DNA of 54,329 bases from Collinsella aerofaciens (GTDB lineage: Bacteria; Actinomycetota; Coriobacteriia; Coriobacteriales; Coriobacteriaceae): the NCBI RefSeq assembly GCF_019131995.1, contig NZ_JAHONA010000012.1:1-54329 (forward strand), written 5' to 3'. Shown here piece after piece: positions 42,839 to 51,334 of the stretch. Position 1 is the first letter of the stretch. Every line of letters starts with the position of its first letter. Under the pieces are notes generated by a model. That model made no database searches. It was not told the origin of the DNA and saw nothing but the letters and a program-made list of their open reading frames with translations. Position numbers and translations under genes: made by a program.

Positions 42839-43414
42839 CTACAGCGGAGCGGCTGCCGGGGTCAGCTGCTTGATGTATGCCCACATGCGCTGCTTGGCGG
42901 CTTTGTCAGTGAGCGCCGCCTCAAAGCCGTCGAGCGCGAGCACGCGGCGGCCCTGCACATGGGCGACCAGGCCGGGCTTGAGCATGGCGGTGTCGAAGTC
43001 ATCGATCGCCACGAGCATATCGGCGTAGGTCTCGCGCATGGCATCGGCCGCGTTGTTGTCGAGCAGTAGCACCGCCTCGGGGTCCAAGGCCTCGAGCGCC
43101 TCGCGGAACAGCTCGCACGGCAGAGTCTCGCCCACCGCGACCGCTCCGTCACCCACGCCGGCGACGCTTGCCAGCACGCAAAAATCCTCGGGCGCGTAGC
43201 CGATGGCCCCAAGCGCCTTGCGCAACGCCGCGCCATCCGGGCCGGCGGCAAGCTCGCCACCCGAACGCTCGGCCTCGTCCAAATCGCCTTTGACCAGCAC
43301 GATCGGCGAGCACGCGTTGCCCGCGATACGCACGCCACGGACCGCAAGCGATGTGAGCTCCTGCTCGGCCGCCTGGGCGATGGCTTCTTTTTTCTGGCTT
43401 TGTGACGTGGACAT
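42839..43414 (-). CDS. Uracil-DNA glycosylase-like protein lacking canonical active-site motif
   Basis: 191 aa from ATG 43414 (MSTSQSQKKEAIAQAAEQE; GGAGA 5 bases upstream). GDLDEAERSGGELAAGPDGAALRKALGAIGYAPEDFC and EALDPEAVLLLDN resemble the layout of family 4/5 uracil-DNA glycosylases (in active enzymes GEAPG...G.PF.G..G..L..ML...G). The GEAPG equivalent here is KGDLDE and the four Fe-S Cys of family 4 are not present, so glycosylase activity is doubtful. It is convergent with the kinase gene and divergent from thioredoxin. The fold assignment is by pattern and moderately uncertain. Confidence 0.6.
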   Translation of the reverse strand: MSTSQSQKKEAIAQAAEQELTSLAVRGVRIAGNACSPIVLVKGDLDEAERSGGELAAGPDGAALRKALGAIGYAPEDFCVLASVAGVGDGAVAVGETLPCELFREALEALDPEAVLLLDNNAADAMRETYADMLVAIDDFDTAMLKPGLVAHVQGRRVLALDGFEAALTDKAAKQRMWAYIKQLTPAAAPL

Positions 43415-43550
43415 GCGCTCTCCAATCGTTTGCGTGCCCACCATTATATAAAAGAGCTGCCCGCGAGTGGTTGCTTTGCGGGCGGCTGGGTATAAGCACG
43501 GTCGTACTGAGTTTTACGCGGCTGAGCCGCGTCACATTATGGAGGTCACC

Positions 43551-43871
43551 ATGGCTGACATTAAGCAGATTACCCCCGAGAACTTCGATTCCGTCGTTAA
43601 CGACAGCCTGCCCGTGCTGGTCGATTTTTGGGCACCGTGGTGCGGTCCCTGCCGCTCCCTCTCGCCCATCGTTGACGAGGTTGCCGATGAGCTGGCGGGC
43701 AAGCTTGCCGTTGCCAAATGCAACGTCGACGACAACCAGGACCTGGCCATGAAGTATGGCGTCATGAGCATCCCCACGCTGATTGTGTTTAAGAACGGCG
43801 AGGAGATTGACCGCTCGGTTGGCGCTCTGCCCAAGACGAGGCTGCAGGCGCTGCTGGAGAAGCATCTGTAA
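43551..43871 (+). CDS. trxA: Thioredoxin
   Basis: 106 aa, usual length. Active site FWAPWCGPCRSLSP with the WCGPC redox motif at about 28-32, cis-Pro in MSIPTLIVFKNGE, and the C-terminal helix LQALLEKHL. GGAGG precedes ATG 43551 by 5 bases. A general disulphide reductase. No thioredoxin reductase is nearby. Confidence 0.96.
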   Translation: MADIKQITPENFDSVVNDSLPVLVDFWAPWCGPCRSLSPIVDEVADELAGKLAVAKCNVDDNQDLAMKYGVMSIPTLIVFKNGEEIDRSVGALPKTRLQALLEKHL

Positions 43872-44092
43872 TACGCTTGTTACTTACCCGCCGTCCATGA
43901 GCGCTTTTGCACCGCTCGCCGGACTTCTGGATGCACCGAGTGCAACCACGGATAGTATGGTAGTCACAAACAGCCCCCAGTGAACGGGTGCGGGTCGCAC
44001 AGACTCGTACCCGTTTTCTTATGCAGCTGCGCGCAGAGCGGGCGTAGTAAAATCTGAACCACTGAACTGCCCCATACAAAAGGAGATTTTCC

Positions 44093-44341
44093 ATGCATGA
44101 TGTTGGAATGAACATGAGCCAGCTTGCCATGAGCGTCAAACAGGTCGACGACACCATCGAGCTCGCTCATGAGTGGAGCCATCAGCTGCTGCATGCGACC
44201 GAGAATTTTGACATGGAGCGCATCGGCGCCAAGCTCGAGGCCGCCATGGCCGCGCTGCACGAGGCGCATGACGCGCTCGAGGGCTACGAGGAAGCCATCG
44301 AGGCCGACCACAACTCCGTCGGCTCCGTGAAGCTGGTGTAA
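44093..44341 (+). CDS. Small helical protein cotranscribed with nikR
   Basis: 82 aa (MHDVGMNMSQLAMSVKQVDD). Predicted all-helical, rich in His, Glu and Ala (HEWSHQLLHATENFDMERI, ALHEAHDALEGYEEAIEADH); nine or so His/Met residues could bind a metal. AAAGGAGA precedes the ATG by 6 bases. nikR begins one base after its stop, so the two are coupled. No family recognised; the position beside nikR and the hyp genes suggests a nickel- or hydrogenase-related role. Confidence 0.75.
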   Translation: MHDVGMNMSQLAMSVKQVDDTIELAHEWSHQLLHATENFDMERIGAKLEAAMAALHEAHDALEGYEEAIEADHNSVGSVKLV

Positions 44342-44342
44342 C

Positions 44343-44855
44343 GTGGCCGAACACGAGCATGGCAGCGGGTACGAGCACGAGCATCCGCACGGGGCGGATG
44401 GTGACGCGGGCTGCCACTGTAGTGGCTCCGGCTCCGAGCTGGTCCGCTTTTCGGTTACCGCACCCGACGACCTGCTGCGCCGTTTTGACGAGCAGATCGC
44501 GCGCCGCGGCGACGTGGCCAACCGCTCCGAGGCCGTGCGCGACCTGATTCGCGCCTCGATCGCCAAGGAGCAGATGCGCACGCCCGATGAGCATGTTATC
44601 GGGTCGCTCACCATGATTTACGACCACCATACCGGCGACCTGACGCGCCGTCTGGACGAAGTGCAGCACGACTACACCGACGAGATCGTATCGACCATGC
44701 ATGTGCATCTGGATCACCACAACTGCTTGGAGATTCTGGCGCTCAAGGGTCGCGGCGAGCGCGTCTACGAACTGGCCGACCGCCTGCTGGGCCTGCGCGG
44801 CGTTAAGCACGGCGAGCTCACCTGCGCCGCCACCAAGCAAAGCCTGGGGCTATAG
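44343..44855 (+). CDS. nikR: Nickel-responsive regulator NikR with His-rich N-terminal extension
   Basis: 170 aa if started at GTG 44343. The ribbon-helix-helix domain begins near residue 32 (SELVRFSVTAPDDLLRRFDEQI, RSEAVRDLIR). The ACT-like metal domain contains the Ni site residues His-X-His-Cys in TMHVHLDHHNCLEIL. Usual NikR is about 135-150 aa; the first 31 residues here are an extension, EHEHGSGYEHEHPHGADGDA then CHC, a likely metal-binding arm. The start is not fully certain, as a ribosome binding site is weak, but the His-rich frame is unlikely to be chance. It probably controls Ni uptake and the hydrogenase genes downstream. Confidence 0.9.
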   Translation: MAEHEHGSGYEHEHPHGADGDAGCHCSGSGSELVRFSVTAPDDLLRRFDEQIARRGDVANRSEAVRDLIRASIAKEQMRTPDEHVIGSLTMIYDHHTGDLTRRLDEVQHDYTDEIVSTMHVHLDHHNCLEILALKGRGERVYELADRLLGLRGVKHGELTCAATKQSLGL

Positions 44856-44880
44856 CGGGATTTCCCGCAGCGCACCTGCC

Positions 44881-44947
44881 AAAAAGGGACAGGTTTGTTT
44901 TGGCAGGTTTAGAAGTTTTACCTACCAAAATAGACCTGTCCCTTTTT
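44881..44947. repeat. Nested GGGACAGGT hairpin between nikR and hypF
   Basis: AAAAAGGGACAGGT (44881-44894) pairs with 44934-44947 and TTTTGGCAGGT (44898-44908) with ACCTACCAAAA (44920-44930). It belongs to the GGGACAGG-type palindromes and could act as a terminator or attenuator before hypF. Confidence 0.85.
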
Positions 44948-44972
44948 GGTCGGTTTTGATGAGGGGTGTCGC

Positions 44973-47444
44973 ATGCGGCATGTGCATATTCATGTGACGG
45001 GCATTGTGCAGGGCGTTGGCATGCGACCGTTTGTGTATCGCGAGGCCATGGCGCATGGCATTTGCGGCTGGGTGCTCAATGCAGGCGACGGCGTGCACAT
45101 CGAGGCGCACGCTCCGGCCGATGCGCTCGATACTTTTGTTGCCGCGCTTTCTGAGCATGCGCCTGCGGCAGCCCGCGTTGAGCGAGTCGATATTGCGGAT
45201 TTGGAGCCTGGCGGCTGGAGCGCTGCCGATGAGCAGGGCTTTCACATTGTGGCGTCGCAGGACCAGACCGCGCACACGACGCTCGTCTCGCCCGATATCG
45301 CCACCTGCGACGATTGTCTGCGCGAGTTGTTCGATCCCGCCGACCGACGCTATCACTACCCCTTTATCAACTGCACCAACTGCGGCCCACGCTTTACCAT
45401 CATCCGGTCGCTGCCTTATGACCGAGCGGCCACGTCGATGGATTGCTTTCCCATGTGTCCCAAGTGCGCCGCGGAGTATGCCGACCCACTCGACCGGCGT
45501 TTTCACGCGCAGCCCGATGCCTGCTTTGATTGCGGGCCGCATATTACGTGGCGCGAGGCTGTGAACGGCGATGCGTGCGGGAATTCGTCCGCGACACCGG
45601 CCGTCGGCACCACACGCGAGGCCAGCGACGCTATCATCGAGCGCTGCGTTGAGCTGCTGGCCAGCGGTGGCATCGTCGCCATCAAGGGCCTGGGCGGATT
45701 CCATCTAGCCTGTGACGCTGCCAACGAGCAGGCGGTGGCCGAGTTGCGCCGTCGCAAACGCCGCAGCAATAAGCCGCTTGCCGTCATGGTGCGCAGTCTT
45801 GCCGATGCCGGGCGCCTGTGTCATATCGACGATGCTGAACGCGAGCTTCTCGCCGGCAGTATCCGCCCCATTGTGCTGCTGCGCCGGCGCACTGTTGGCG
45901 AGGGCAACGGCGGTTCCCCCGACATCCTCGCCCTCGCGCCATCTGTCGCGCACGACTTGCCCGAGCTCGGCGTCATGCTCCCCTATACGCCGCTTCAGCA
46001 TCTGTTGCTTGCCGCGGCAGAAGCCCGCGGTATGTACGCGCTCGTCATGACCAGCGGAAACCTGAGCGAAGAGCCCATCGAGACCGATGACGATCTTGCC
46101 TGGGAGCGCCTCGTTGCCGCCGGCATTGCCGACGCGTTGCTCGGTAACGACCGCGCGATCCTCTCGCGCTACGACGACTCTGTAGTGCGCGTGGTCGACG
46201 GCGCCGTTATGCCCGTGCGCCGTGCCCGCGGATATGCACCCCAGCCGCTGCCGTTGCCGGCGCTCGACGGCGCTCCGTCCTGCATGCTCGCCTGCGGGCC
46301 ACAACAAAAGGCCACGATTGCGCTCACGCGTGAAGGGGCGAACGGCGAGGCAACCTGTTTTGTGTCGCAGCATATCGGCGATGTTGAAAACGGCGGGGCC
46401 TTCGATGCCTGGAACGCCGCGCGCACGCGCTTGGAAGATCTCTTTGACTTGGCGCCCACTGCCTTGGCCTGCGATTTACACCCCAGCTATCTATCGGGCC
46501 AGTGGGCGCGCGAGCAGGCGCGAAAATGCAATCTGCCGCTCGTCGAGGTGCAGCACCATCATGCGCATATCGCGAGCGTAATGGCCGAGGCCATCGCCGC
46601 GGGCCAGCTTACAACCGACGCGCGCGTCCTTGGCATCGCCTTTGACGGCACCGGCGCCGGCACCGATGGGACCATTTGGGGCGGCGAGTTTCTTGTCGCC
46701 GGCCTTGGCGGCTTTGAGCGCGCCGCGCATTTGCGCACCTGGGCGCTCCCCGGCGGGGCGGCCTCCGTGCGCGACGCCCGCCGCAACGCCTTCGCCCTGC
46801 TCAGTGAGCTCGGCCTGCTCGAGCACCCAGGTGCCGCTCGGCTTTTGGACAGCCTCGACGAGCAAACGCGCAGCGTGACAGCCACCATGATCGAGCGCGG
46901 CATCAACAGCCCGCGTACCAGCAGTATGGGACGTCTCTTTGATGGCGCGGCAGCAATTCTGGGCATCTGCGACAAGGCAACCTACGAGGGCGAACCCGCC
47001 ATCGAGCTTGAGGCCGCCGCCTGGCGCGCGCTCAGCAGTGAAAGTGCCTGCCCCACCGGAAATATAGCGGGCTTTTCCGTAACCGAATCATCCCGTCCGG
47101 ACGCCTGCCATGTTCTAAACTCCAGATCGCTTATTGAGGCGCTTTTGGAGGGAATCAGGGCCGGCGTACCCGCCGGCAGGCTCGCGCTCGACTTCCATAT
47201 CGCCATCGCGCGCTCTTCGGCACGAATCGCACGCGAAATCTGTGCGCGCGAAGGCGTCGATACCGTCGCGCTCTCGGGCGGCGTGTTCATGAACCGACTT
47301 TTGCTCCAGCTCCTCACCCGCGAGCTCAAAAGCGCGGGCCTTGCTATCTTGGTCCCCCACACCGTACCCGTCAACGACGGCTGCATCGCCTACGGTCAGA
47401 CGGCGGTCGCGCGCGCTCGTCTTGCGCAGATTGCGTCGCAGTAG
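44973..47444 (+). CDS. hypF: Carbamoyltransferase HypF
   Basis: 823 aa from ATG 44973 (MRHVHIHVTGIVQGVGMRPF; GAGGGG 7 bases upstream). Domains in order: acylphosphatase-like 1-90 with the VQGVGMRPF anion loop; two zinc fingers about 105-180 (CDDCLRELFD...CTNCGPRF and CPKCAAEYADP...CFDCGPH); YrdC-like about 205-385 (KGLGGFHLACDA); Kae1-like about 400-823 with the metal motif QHHHAHIASV and ALSGGVFMNRLLL. It makes the thiocyanate precursor on HypE for the Fe(CN)2CO centre of [NiFe]-hydrogenase. Confidence 0.97.
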   Translation: MRHVHIHVTGIVQGVGMRPFVYREAMAHGICGWVLNAGDGVHIEAHAPADALDTFVAALSEHAPAAARVERVDIADLEPGGWSAADEQGFHIVASQDQTAHTTLVSPDIATCDDCLRELFDPADRRYHYPFINCTNCGPRFTIIRSLPYDRAATSMDCFPMCPKCAAEYADPLDRRFHAQPDACFDCGPHITWREAVNGDACGNSSATPAVGTTREASDAIIERCVELLASGGIVAIKGLGGFHLACDAANEQAVAELRRRKRRSNKPLAVMVRSLADAGRLCHIDDAERELLAGSIRPIVLLRRRTVGEGNGGSPDILALAPSVAHDLPELGVMLPYTPLQHLLLAAAEARGMYALVMTSGNLSEEPIETDDDLAWERLVAAGIADALLGNDRAILSRYDDSVVRVVDGAVMPVRRARGYAPQPLPLPALDGAPSCMLACGPQQKATIALTREGANGEATCFVSQHIGDVENGGAFDAWNAARTRLEDLFDLAPTALACDLHPSYLSGQWAREQARKCNLPLVEVQHHHAHIASVMAEAIAAGQLTTDARVLGIAFDGTGAGTDGTIWGGEFLVAGLGGFERAAHLRTWALPGGAASVRDARRNAFALLSELGLLEHPGAARLLDSLDEQTRSVTATMIERGINSPRTSSMGRLFDGAAAILGICDKATYEGEPAIELEAAAWRALSSESACPTGNIAGFSVTESSRPDACHVLNSRSLIEALLEGIRAGVPAGRLALDFHIAIARSSARIAREICAREGVDTVALSGGVFMNRLLLQLLTRELKSAGLAILVPHTVPVNDGCIAYGQTAVARARLAQIASQ

Positions 47445-47578
47445 CTCGCCCTCGCACGCCGCCGCGCCCAGTCGTCTCACAGGCGTAACGCGTTTGCCCG
47501 CGAACCCCGCGAGCGCTACCATCAACTGATGGATTATTGAGCGCCTATCCAGCGCAAAGCGTCTAAAAGGGGAACATT

Positions 47579-47839
47579 ATGTGCCTTGCCGTTCCCGGTA
47601 AAGTAGTCAAACGCAACGATGGCCTCAAGGCCACCGTCAACATGATGGGCATCGAGCGCCCTGTTTCGCTGAGACTCGTGCCGACGGCGCAGGTAGGAGA
47701 CTATGTTCTCGTGCACGCCGGCTTTGGCATCCAGATTGTCGACGAGCAGGAAGCGCAAGAGACGCTCGAGCTTGTTAATGCCATGTCCGAGCTGGTCGAA
47801 GAAGACCAGCTTGCCACCAACCCGGCCGAGGCATACTAG
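47579..47839 (+). CDS. hypC: Hydrogenase maturation chaperone HypC
   Basis: 86 aa. MCLAVPGKVV start, with the essential Cys2 exposed after Met removal, followed by the OB-fold-like HypC core (ERPVSLRLVPTAQVGDYVLVHAGFGIQIVDEQEAQET). AAGGGG precedes the ATG. It complexes with HypD and the hydrogenase large subunit. It overlaps hypD by one base (TAGTG). Confidence 0.96.
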   Translation: MCLAVPGKVVKRNDGLKATVNMMGIERPVSLRLVPTAQVGDYVLVHAGFGIQIVDEQEAQETLELVNAMSELVEEDQLATNPAEAY

Positions 47840-48951
47840 TGGCGGCCGAGCAGCCGGCGCGCTCCGGTATCGATTTCTCGGCATTCCGCGATCCCAAGCT
47901 GGCTCGCGAGCTCATCGAGCGCATTCATGAGCTTGTCGGCGACCGCGCCATCAACCTTATGGAAGTCTGCGGCACGCATACTGTGAGCATCGGGCGCTAT
48001 GGCTTTCGCTCCATTATGCCGGCGGGGCTCAAGCTGCTGAGCGGCCCGGGTTGCCCCGTCTGCGTTACCGCCAACCGCGATATCGACCATGCGATCGCGC
48101 TCGCCAACATAGACGGCGCCATCATCACCACCTTTGGCGACATGATGCGCGTGCCCGGATCATCCACCTCGCTCGCTGCGCAAAAGGCGGCGGGGCACGA
48201 TATTCGCATCGTCTACTCCCCGCTCGATGCACTCGATATCGCCGAGCAAAACCCTGATCGCCCGGTCATTTTTATGGGCGTGGGCTTTGAGACTACGACG
48301 CCCACCATCGCCGCCGCCATCTTGGAGGCCGAGGCGCGCGGGCTTTTGAACTTCTCGGTCTATTGCGCCCACAAGACCACGCCGCCGGCGTTGCGTGCCA
48401 TCGCCAACGACCCCGAGACCGCCATCGACGGCTTTATCCTGCCGGGCCACGTCGCCACCATCACGGGCTTGGCGCCCTTTAGCTTTTTGGTCGACGAGTT
48501 CGATACCCCGGGCGTGGTCACGGGATTTGAGCCGGTCGATATCCTGCAGGGCATCTGCATGCTGGTCCAGATGGTTGTCGAGGGCAGGCCCGCGATTGGC
48601 AACGCCTACCGCCGTGGCGTCAACGCAGACGGCAACCCCGTGGCGCGCCAGCTGGTCGAGCAGGTGTTTGAGCCATGCGGCACCACGTGGCGCGGGCTGG
48701 GGCCGATTGCGGCTTCGGGACTCGCCATTCGTCCCGAGTTTTCGCACTTTGATGCCAGCATGCGCTTTGACGTGCCCATCGAGCCGACGGTTGAGCCGCG
48801 CGGATGCCGCTGCGGCGACGTGCTGCGCGGAGCCATTACGCCAAGCGACTGCCCCCTGTTCGGCCACGCTTGTACGCCCGAGCATCCCGTCGGCCCCTGC
48901 ATGGTGAGCTCCGAGGGCAGCTGCGCAGCATATTTCCGCTACCGAGGCTAA
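47839..48951 (+). CDS. hypD: Hydrogenase maturation protein HypD
   Basis: 370 aa with GTG start at 47839. Conserved motifs: MEVCGTHTVSIGRYG, LLSGPGCPVCVT, GVGFETTTPT, LPGHVATITG and the C-terminal cluster ligands CRCGDVLRG...DCPLFGHACTPEHPVGPCMVSSEGSCAAYF. It is the Fe-S scaffold where the Fe(CN)2CO unit is assembled with HypC and HypE. Followed 7 bases after the stop by a short hairpin module. Confidence 0.97.
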   Translation: MAAEQPARSGIDFSAFRDPKLARELIERIHELVGDRAINLMEVCGTHTVSIGRYGFRSIMPAGLKLLSGPGCPVCVTANRDIDHAIALANIDGAIITTFGDMMRVPGSSTSLAAQKAAGHDIRIVYSPLDALDIAEQNPDRPVIFMGVGFETTTPTIAAAILEAEARGLLNFSVYCAHKTTPPALRAIANDPETAIDGFILPGHVATITGLAPFSFLVDEFDTPGVVTGFEPVDILQGICMLVQMVVEGRPAIGNAYRRGVNADGNPVARQLVEQVFEPCGTTWRGLGPIAASGLAIRPEFSHFDASMRFDVPIEPTVEPRGCRCGDVLRGAITPSDCPLFGHACTPEHPVGPCMVSSEGSCAAYFRYRG

Positions 48952-48957
48952 TGGGTT

Positions 48958-48996
48958 CCGCCGTTCTAACGAACGGCGGACCGGTCGACGCTGCGC
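48958..48996 (+). repeat. Short hairpin module after hypD
   Basis: CCGCCGTTC (48958-48966) and GAACGGCGG (48971-48979), then ACCGGTCGACGCTGCGC. Same module as 14228-14266. It sits just past a stop codon in the same orientation as the P3 hairpin of the composite elements relative to hspR and the lipoprotein gene. Confidence 0.8.
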
Positions 48997-49035
48997 CTCA
49001 CCCATATAATTCCACCCACGATTGGAGTTTTCGAT

Positions 49036-50070
49036 ATGTCCCATAGCGTTACCGATAGCACCGTCCTGCTGGGTCACGGCTCCGGCGGCCAGATGATGAA
49101 ACGCATCATCGACGAAGTCTTTTTAGATGCCTTTGGGTCGCCCGAGCTGCTCGAGGGCAACGACGCCGGCGTCGCTACGCTGCCCGCGGGCGGGCGCATC
49201 GCCATGTCGACCGACAGCTTTGTAGTCTCGCCGCAGTTCTTCCCCGGTGGCAACATCGGCCGCCTCGCTGTATGCGGAACCGTCAACGACGTCGCGACCT
49301 CGGGCGCCAACGTGCGCTACCTATCGTGCGGCTTTATCCTCGAAGAGGGCTATCCCATGGATAGGCTCCGCCAGATTGTGCAGACGATGGCCGAGACGGC
49401 GCGCGAAGCGGGCGTGTCCATAATCACGGGCGACACCAAGGTGGTCGAGCGCGGCGGGGCCGACGGCGTCTACATCAATACCGCCGGCGTGGGCGAGGTG
49501 CCTGCGGGCGTGGCGCTCAGCGGCGCAAACTGCCAGCCCGGCGATGTCATCCTGGTATCGGGTACGCTGGGCGACCACGGCATCGCCATCATGAGCCAAC
49601 GCGAGGGTCTGGCGTTTTCGAGCACCATCGAAAGCGATGCCGCGCCGCTCAACCACCTGATTGCCGATGTGCTTGCCGCAGCACCCGACACACGCTGCTT
49701 CCGCGACCCCACGCGCGGTGGCTTGGCGTCCACACTCAACGAGTTTGCCCAGGCCAGCGGCGTTGCCATGGAGATCGACGAGGAAGCTGTGCCCGTGCGC
49801 CCCGACGTGCAGGCAGCCTGCGAGATGCTCGGCTACGATGTGTTGCAGGTGGCAAACGAGGGCAAGATGGTCGCCGTCGTGCCGGCCGAGCAGGCCGATG
49901 CCGCGCTGGCCGCCATGCGCGCCGCCCGCTACGGCGAGAATGCCGCCGTCATCGGTCGCGTGCTGCCACTTGCCAAGGGCGCCCGTCCCGCCGTGCGCGT
50001 ACGCACCGGCTGGGGCTCGACCCGCATCCTCGACATGCTCGTGGGAGAGCAGCTGCCGAGGATTTGCTAA
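49036..50070 (+). CDS. hypE: Hydrogenase maturation protein HypE
   Basis: 344 aa. PurM/AIR-synthase fold: LLGHGSGGQMMKRIIDEVF at the start, AMSTDSFVVSPQFFPGGNIGRLAV, ITGDTKVVERG and DPTRGGLASTLNEFA. The C-terminus ends LPRIC; the final Cys is the residue that carries the thiocarbamate/thiocyanate. GGAG lies 8 bases before ATG 49036. With hypF, hypC and hypD it completes the cyanide-ligand branch; hypB is not in the window. Confidence 0.97.
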   Translation: MSHSVTDSTVLLGHGSGGQMMKRIIDEVFLDAFGSPELLEGNDAGVATLPAGGRIAMSTDSFVVSPQFFPGGNIGRLAVCGTVNDVATSGANVRYLSCGFILEEGYPMDRLRQIVQTMAETAREAGVSIITGDTKVVERGGADGVYINTAGVGEVPAGVALSGANCQPGDVILVSGTLGDHGIAIMSQREGLAFSSTIESDAAPLNHLIADVLAAAPDTRCFRDPTRGGLASTLNEFAQASGVAMEIDEEAVPVRPDVQAACEMLGYDVLQVANEGKMVAVVPAEQADAALAAMRAARYGENAAVIGRVLPLAKGARPAVRVRTGWGSTRILDMLVGEQLPRIC

Positions 50071-50175
50071 CGACAAAGGCTCAGGGCTATTAAAGATATT
50101 CAGATTCCAAACATGCCCGGCACGCATGCCCAGTATTATGAGGTGCGTTTTACAACTCAAGCGGCAGGAGCACCC

Positions 50176-50844
50176 ATGGCAGCAGCTTTTTCCCATGTGA
50201 TCTTTGATCTGGACGGCACCATCCTCAACACGCTCGAGGACCTGGCGGCCGCCGGCAACCATACCTGCGAGATGCACGGCTGGCCCACGTTCGCCGTAGA
50301 CGAGTACCGCTACAAGGTGGGAAACGGCATGCTCAAGCTGGTCGAACGCTTTATGCCTGCCGAGTATGCGGGCGACAGCCGTATGTTTGAGCAAACGCTT
50401 GCCGAGTTTAGGGCTTACTACGGCGAGCACAAGGAGGACCACACCGCCCCCTATGCCGGTACGATCGAGATGCTCGACCGCCTGCGCGCCGCGGGCGTGC
50501 AGCTTGCCGTGCTCACTAACAAGGACCACGTCTCGGCGGCTCCGCTTATCGAGAAGTATTTTGGTTCCGAGCGCTTTGCGCTGGTGCAGGGCCGCGTCGA
50601 TGCGTTTCCGCCCAAGCCCGAAGCGCCCGTCACACTGCATGTGATGGAAGAGCTAGGCGCCGATCCGTCGACCACGCTCTATGTGGGCGATTCCAATGTC
50701 GATATCCTGACCGGTCACAACGCCGGCCTTAAGAGTGCGGGCGTCAGCTGGGGCTTCCGCGGCCGCGCAGAGCTGGAAGCCGCCGGCGCCGACTACGTGG
50801 TGGACACCCAGGACGAGCTCGCAGCGCTGATCCTGAGCGAGTAA
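50176..50844 (+). CDS. HAD-superfamily phosphatase (phosphoglycolate phosphatase-like)
   Basis: 222 aa from ATG 50176 (GGCAGGAG 5 bases upstream). HAD motif I VIFDLDGTILNT (nucleophile in DLDGT), motif II AVLTNKD, motif III Lys in FPPKPEAP, and motif IV YVGDSNVDI. The cap domain (about 20-90) places it in the Gph/PGP-like group. The exact substrate is uncertain; phosphoglycolate or another small phosphoester. It follows hypE in the same direction with a 105-base gap and is probably independent of hydrogenase maturation. Confidence 0.88.
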   Translation: MAAAFSHVIFDLDGTILNTLEDLAAAGNHTCEMHGWPTFAVDEYRYKVGNGMLKLVERFMPAEYAGDSRMFEQTLAEFRAYYGEHKEDHTAPYAGTIEMLDRLRAAGVQLAVLTNKDHVSAAPLIEKYFGSERFALVQGRVDAFPPKPEAPVTLHVMEELGADPSTTLYVGDSNVDILTGHNAGLKSAGVSWGFRGRAELEAAGADYVVDTQDELAALILSE

Positions 50845-50887
50845 CGAGCGACACTGCTTAACGCAGCTGCGACAATTCTTCCGCGCA

Positions 50888-51057
50888 GAAAGCGCATCCC
50901 GTTTTGGAGCTCCGGAATGGGATGCGCTTTCCGTTTGAGGCGCATCAGGGAAACCGCATCCCGTTTCAGAGCAATATTCCGGGTCGCACTTTCCGCAATC
51001 CACCCCATCCGGAAAATGCGACCCACTATTCGGCCAAAAACCGGGTCGCGGTTTCCC
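50888..51057. repeat. Cluster of nested REP-like palindromes (GCATCCCG/GGGATGC family)
   Basis: Stem 50888-50900/50919-50931 (GAAAGCGCATCCC and complement); outer GGGAAACCGC (50948-50957)/GCGGTTTCCC (51048-51057) enclosing GGGTCGCACTTTCCG (50981-50995)/51010-51024. The same core is seen at 10035 and 36150. Confidence 0.85.
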
Positions 51058-51145
51058 AAGCACTCGATGCAACGCTAGCACAAGGAATGTCCCCAACTGC
51101 CGGCAGAAAAGGAACGTCCCCAAGTGCCGCCCCAATGACCACCAT

Positions 51146-51316
51146 GGCAACGCCGCAGGTAGAGAACGGACAGCGAAAACGCCCCTAAGCGAGCAAGGTG
51201 ACGTGAAATGAAAGGGCGCTGACCTTCTGGTCGCGCCCTTGAAATTGAACGTCAGATTGCCGCTTAGGGGCGTTTGCAGCGTCGAGCAGTTACGGCGTTT
51301 GGTAAAACGCCGTAAC
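51146..51316 (-). ncRNA. Composite structured element, full copy 2 (candidate RNA or structured repeat)
   Basis: Same order as 31404-31576: core GCAACGCCGCAGGTAGAG/ACGGACAGCGA (51146-51176), P1 AAACGCCCCTAAGCG (51177-51191) with 51261-51275 (15 of 15 pairs), conserved CAAGGTGACGTGAAAT, P2 AAGGGCGC (51212-51219) with 51233-51240 capped by TGACCTTCTGGTC, GCAGCGTCG, and P3 (51289-51300 with 51305-51316) identical to copy 1 in its 12-bp stem. P3 ends 18 bases before the end of the minus-strand lipoprotein gene. Confidence 0.7.
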
Positions 51317-51334
51317 GAACTACCGCGTAACCCC

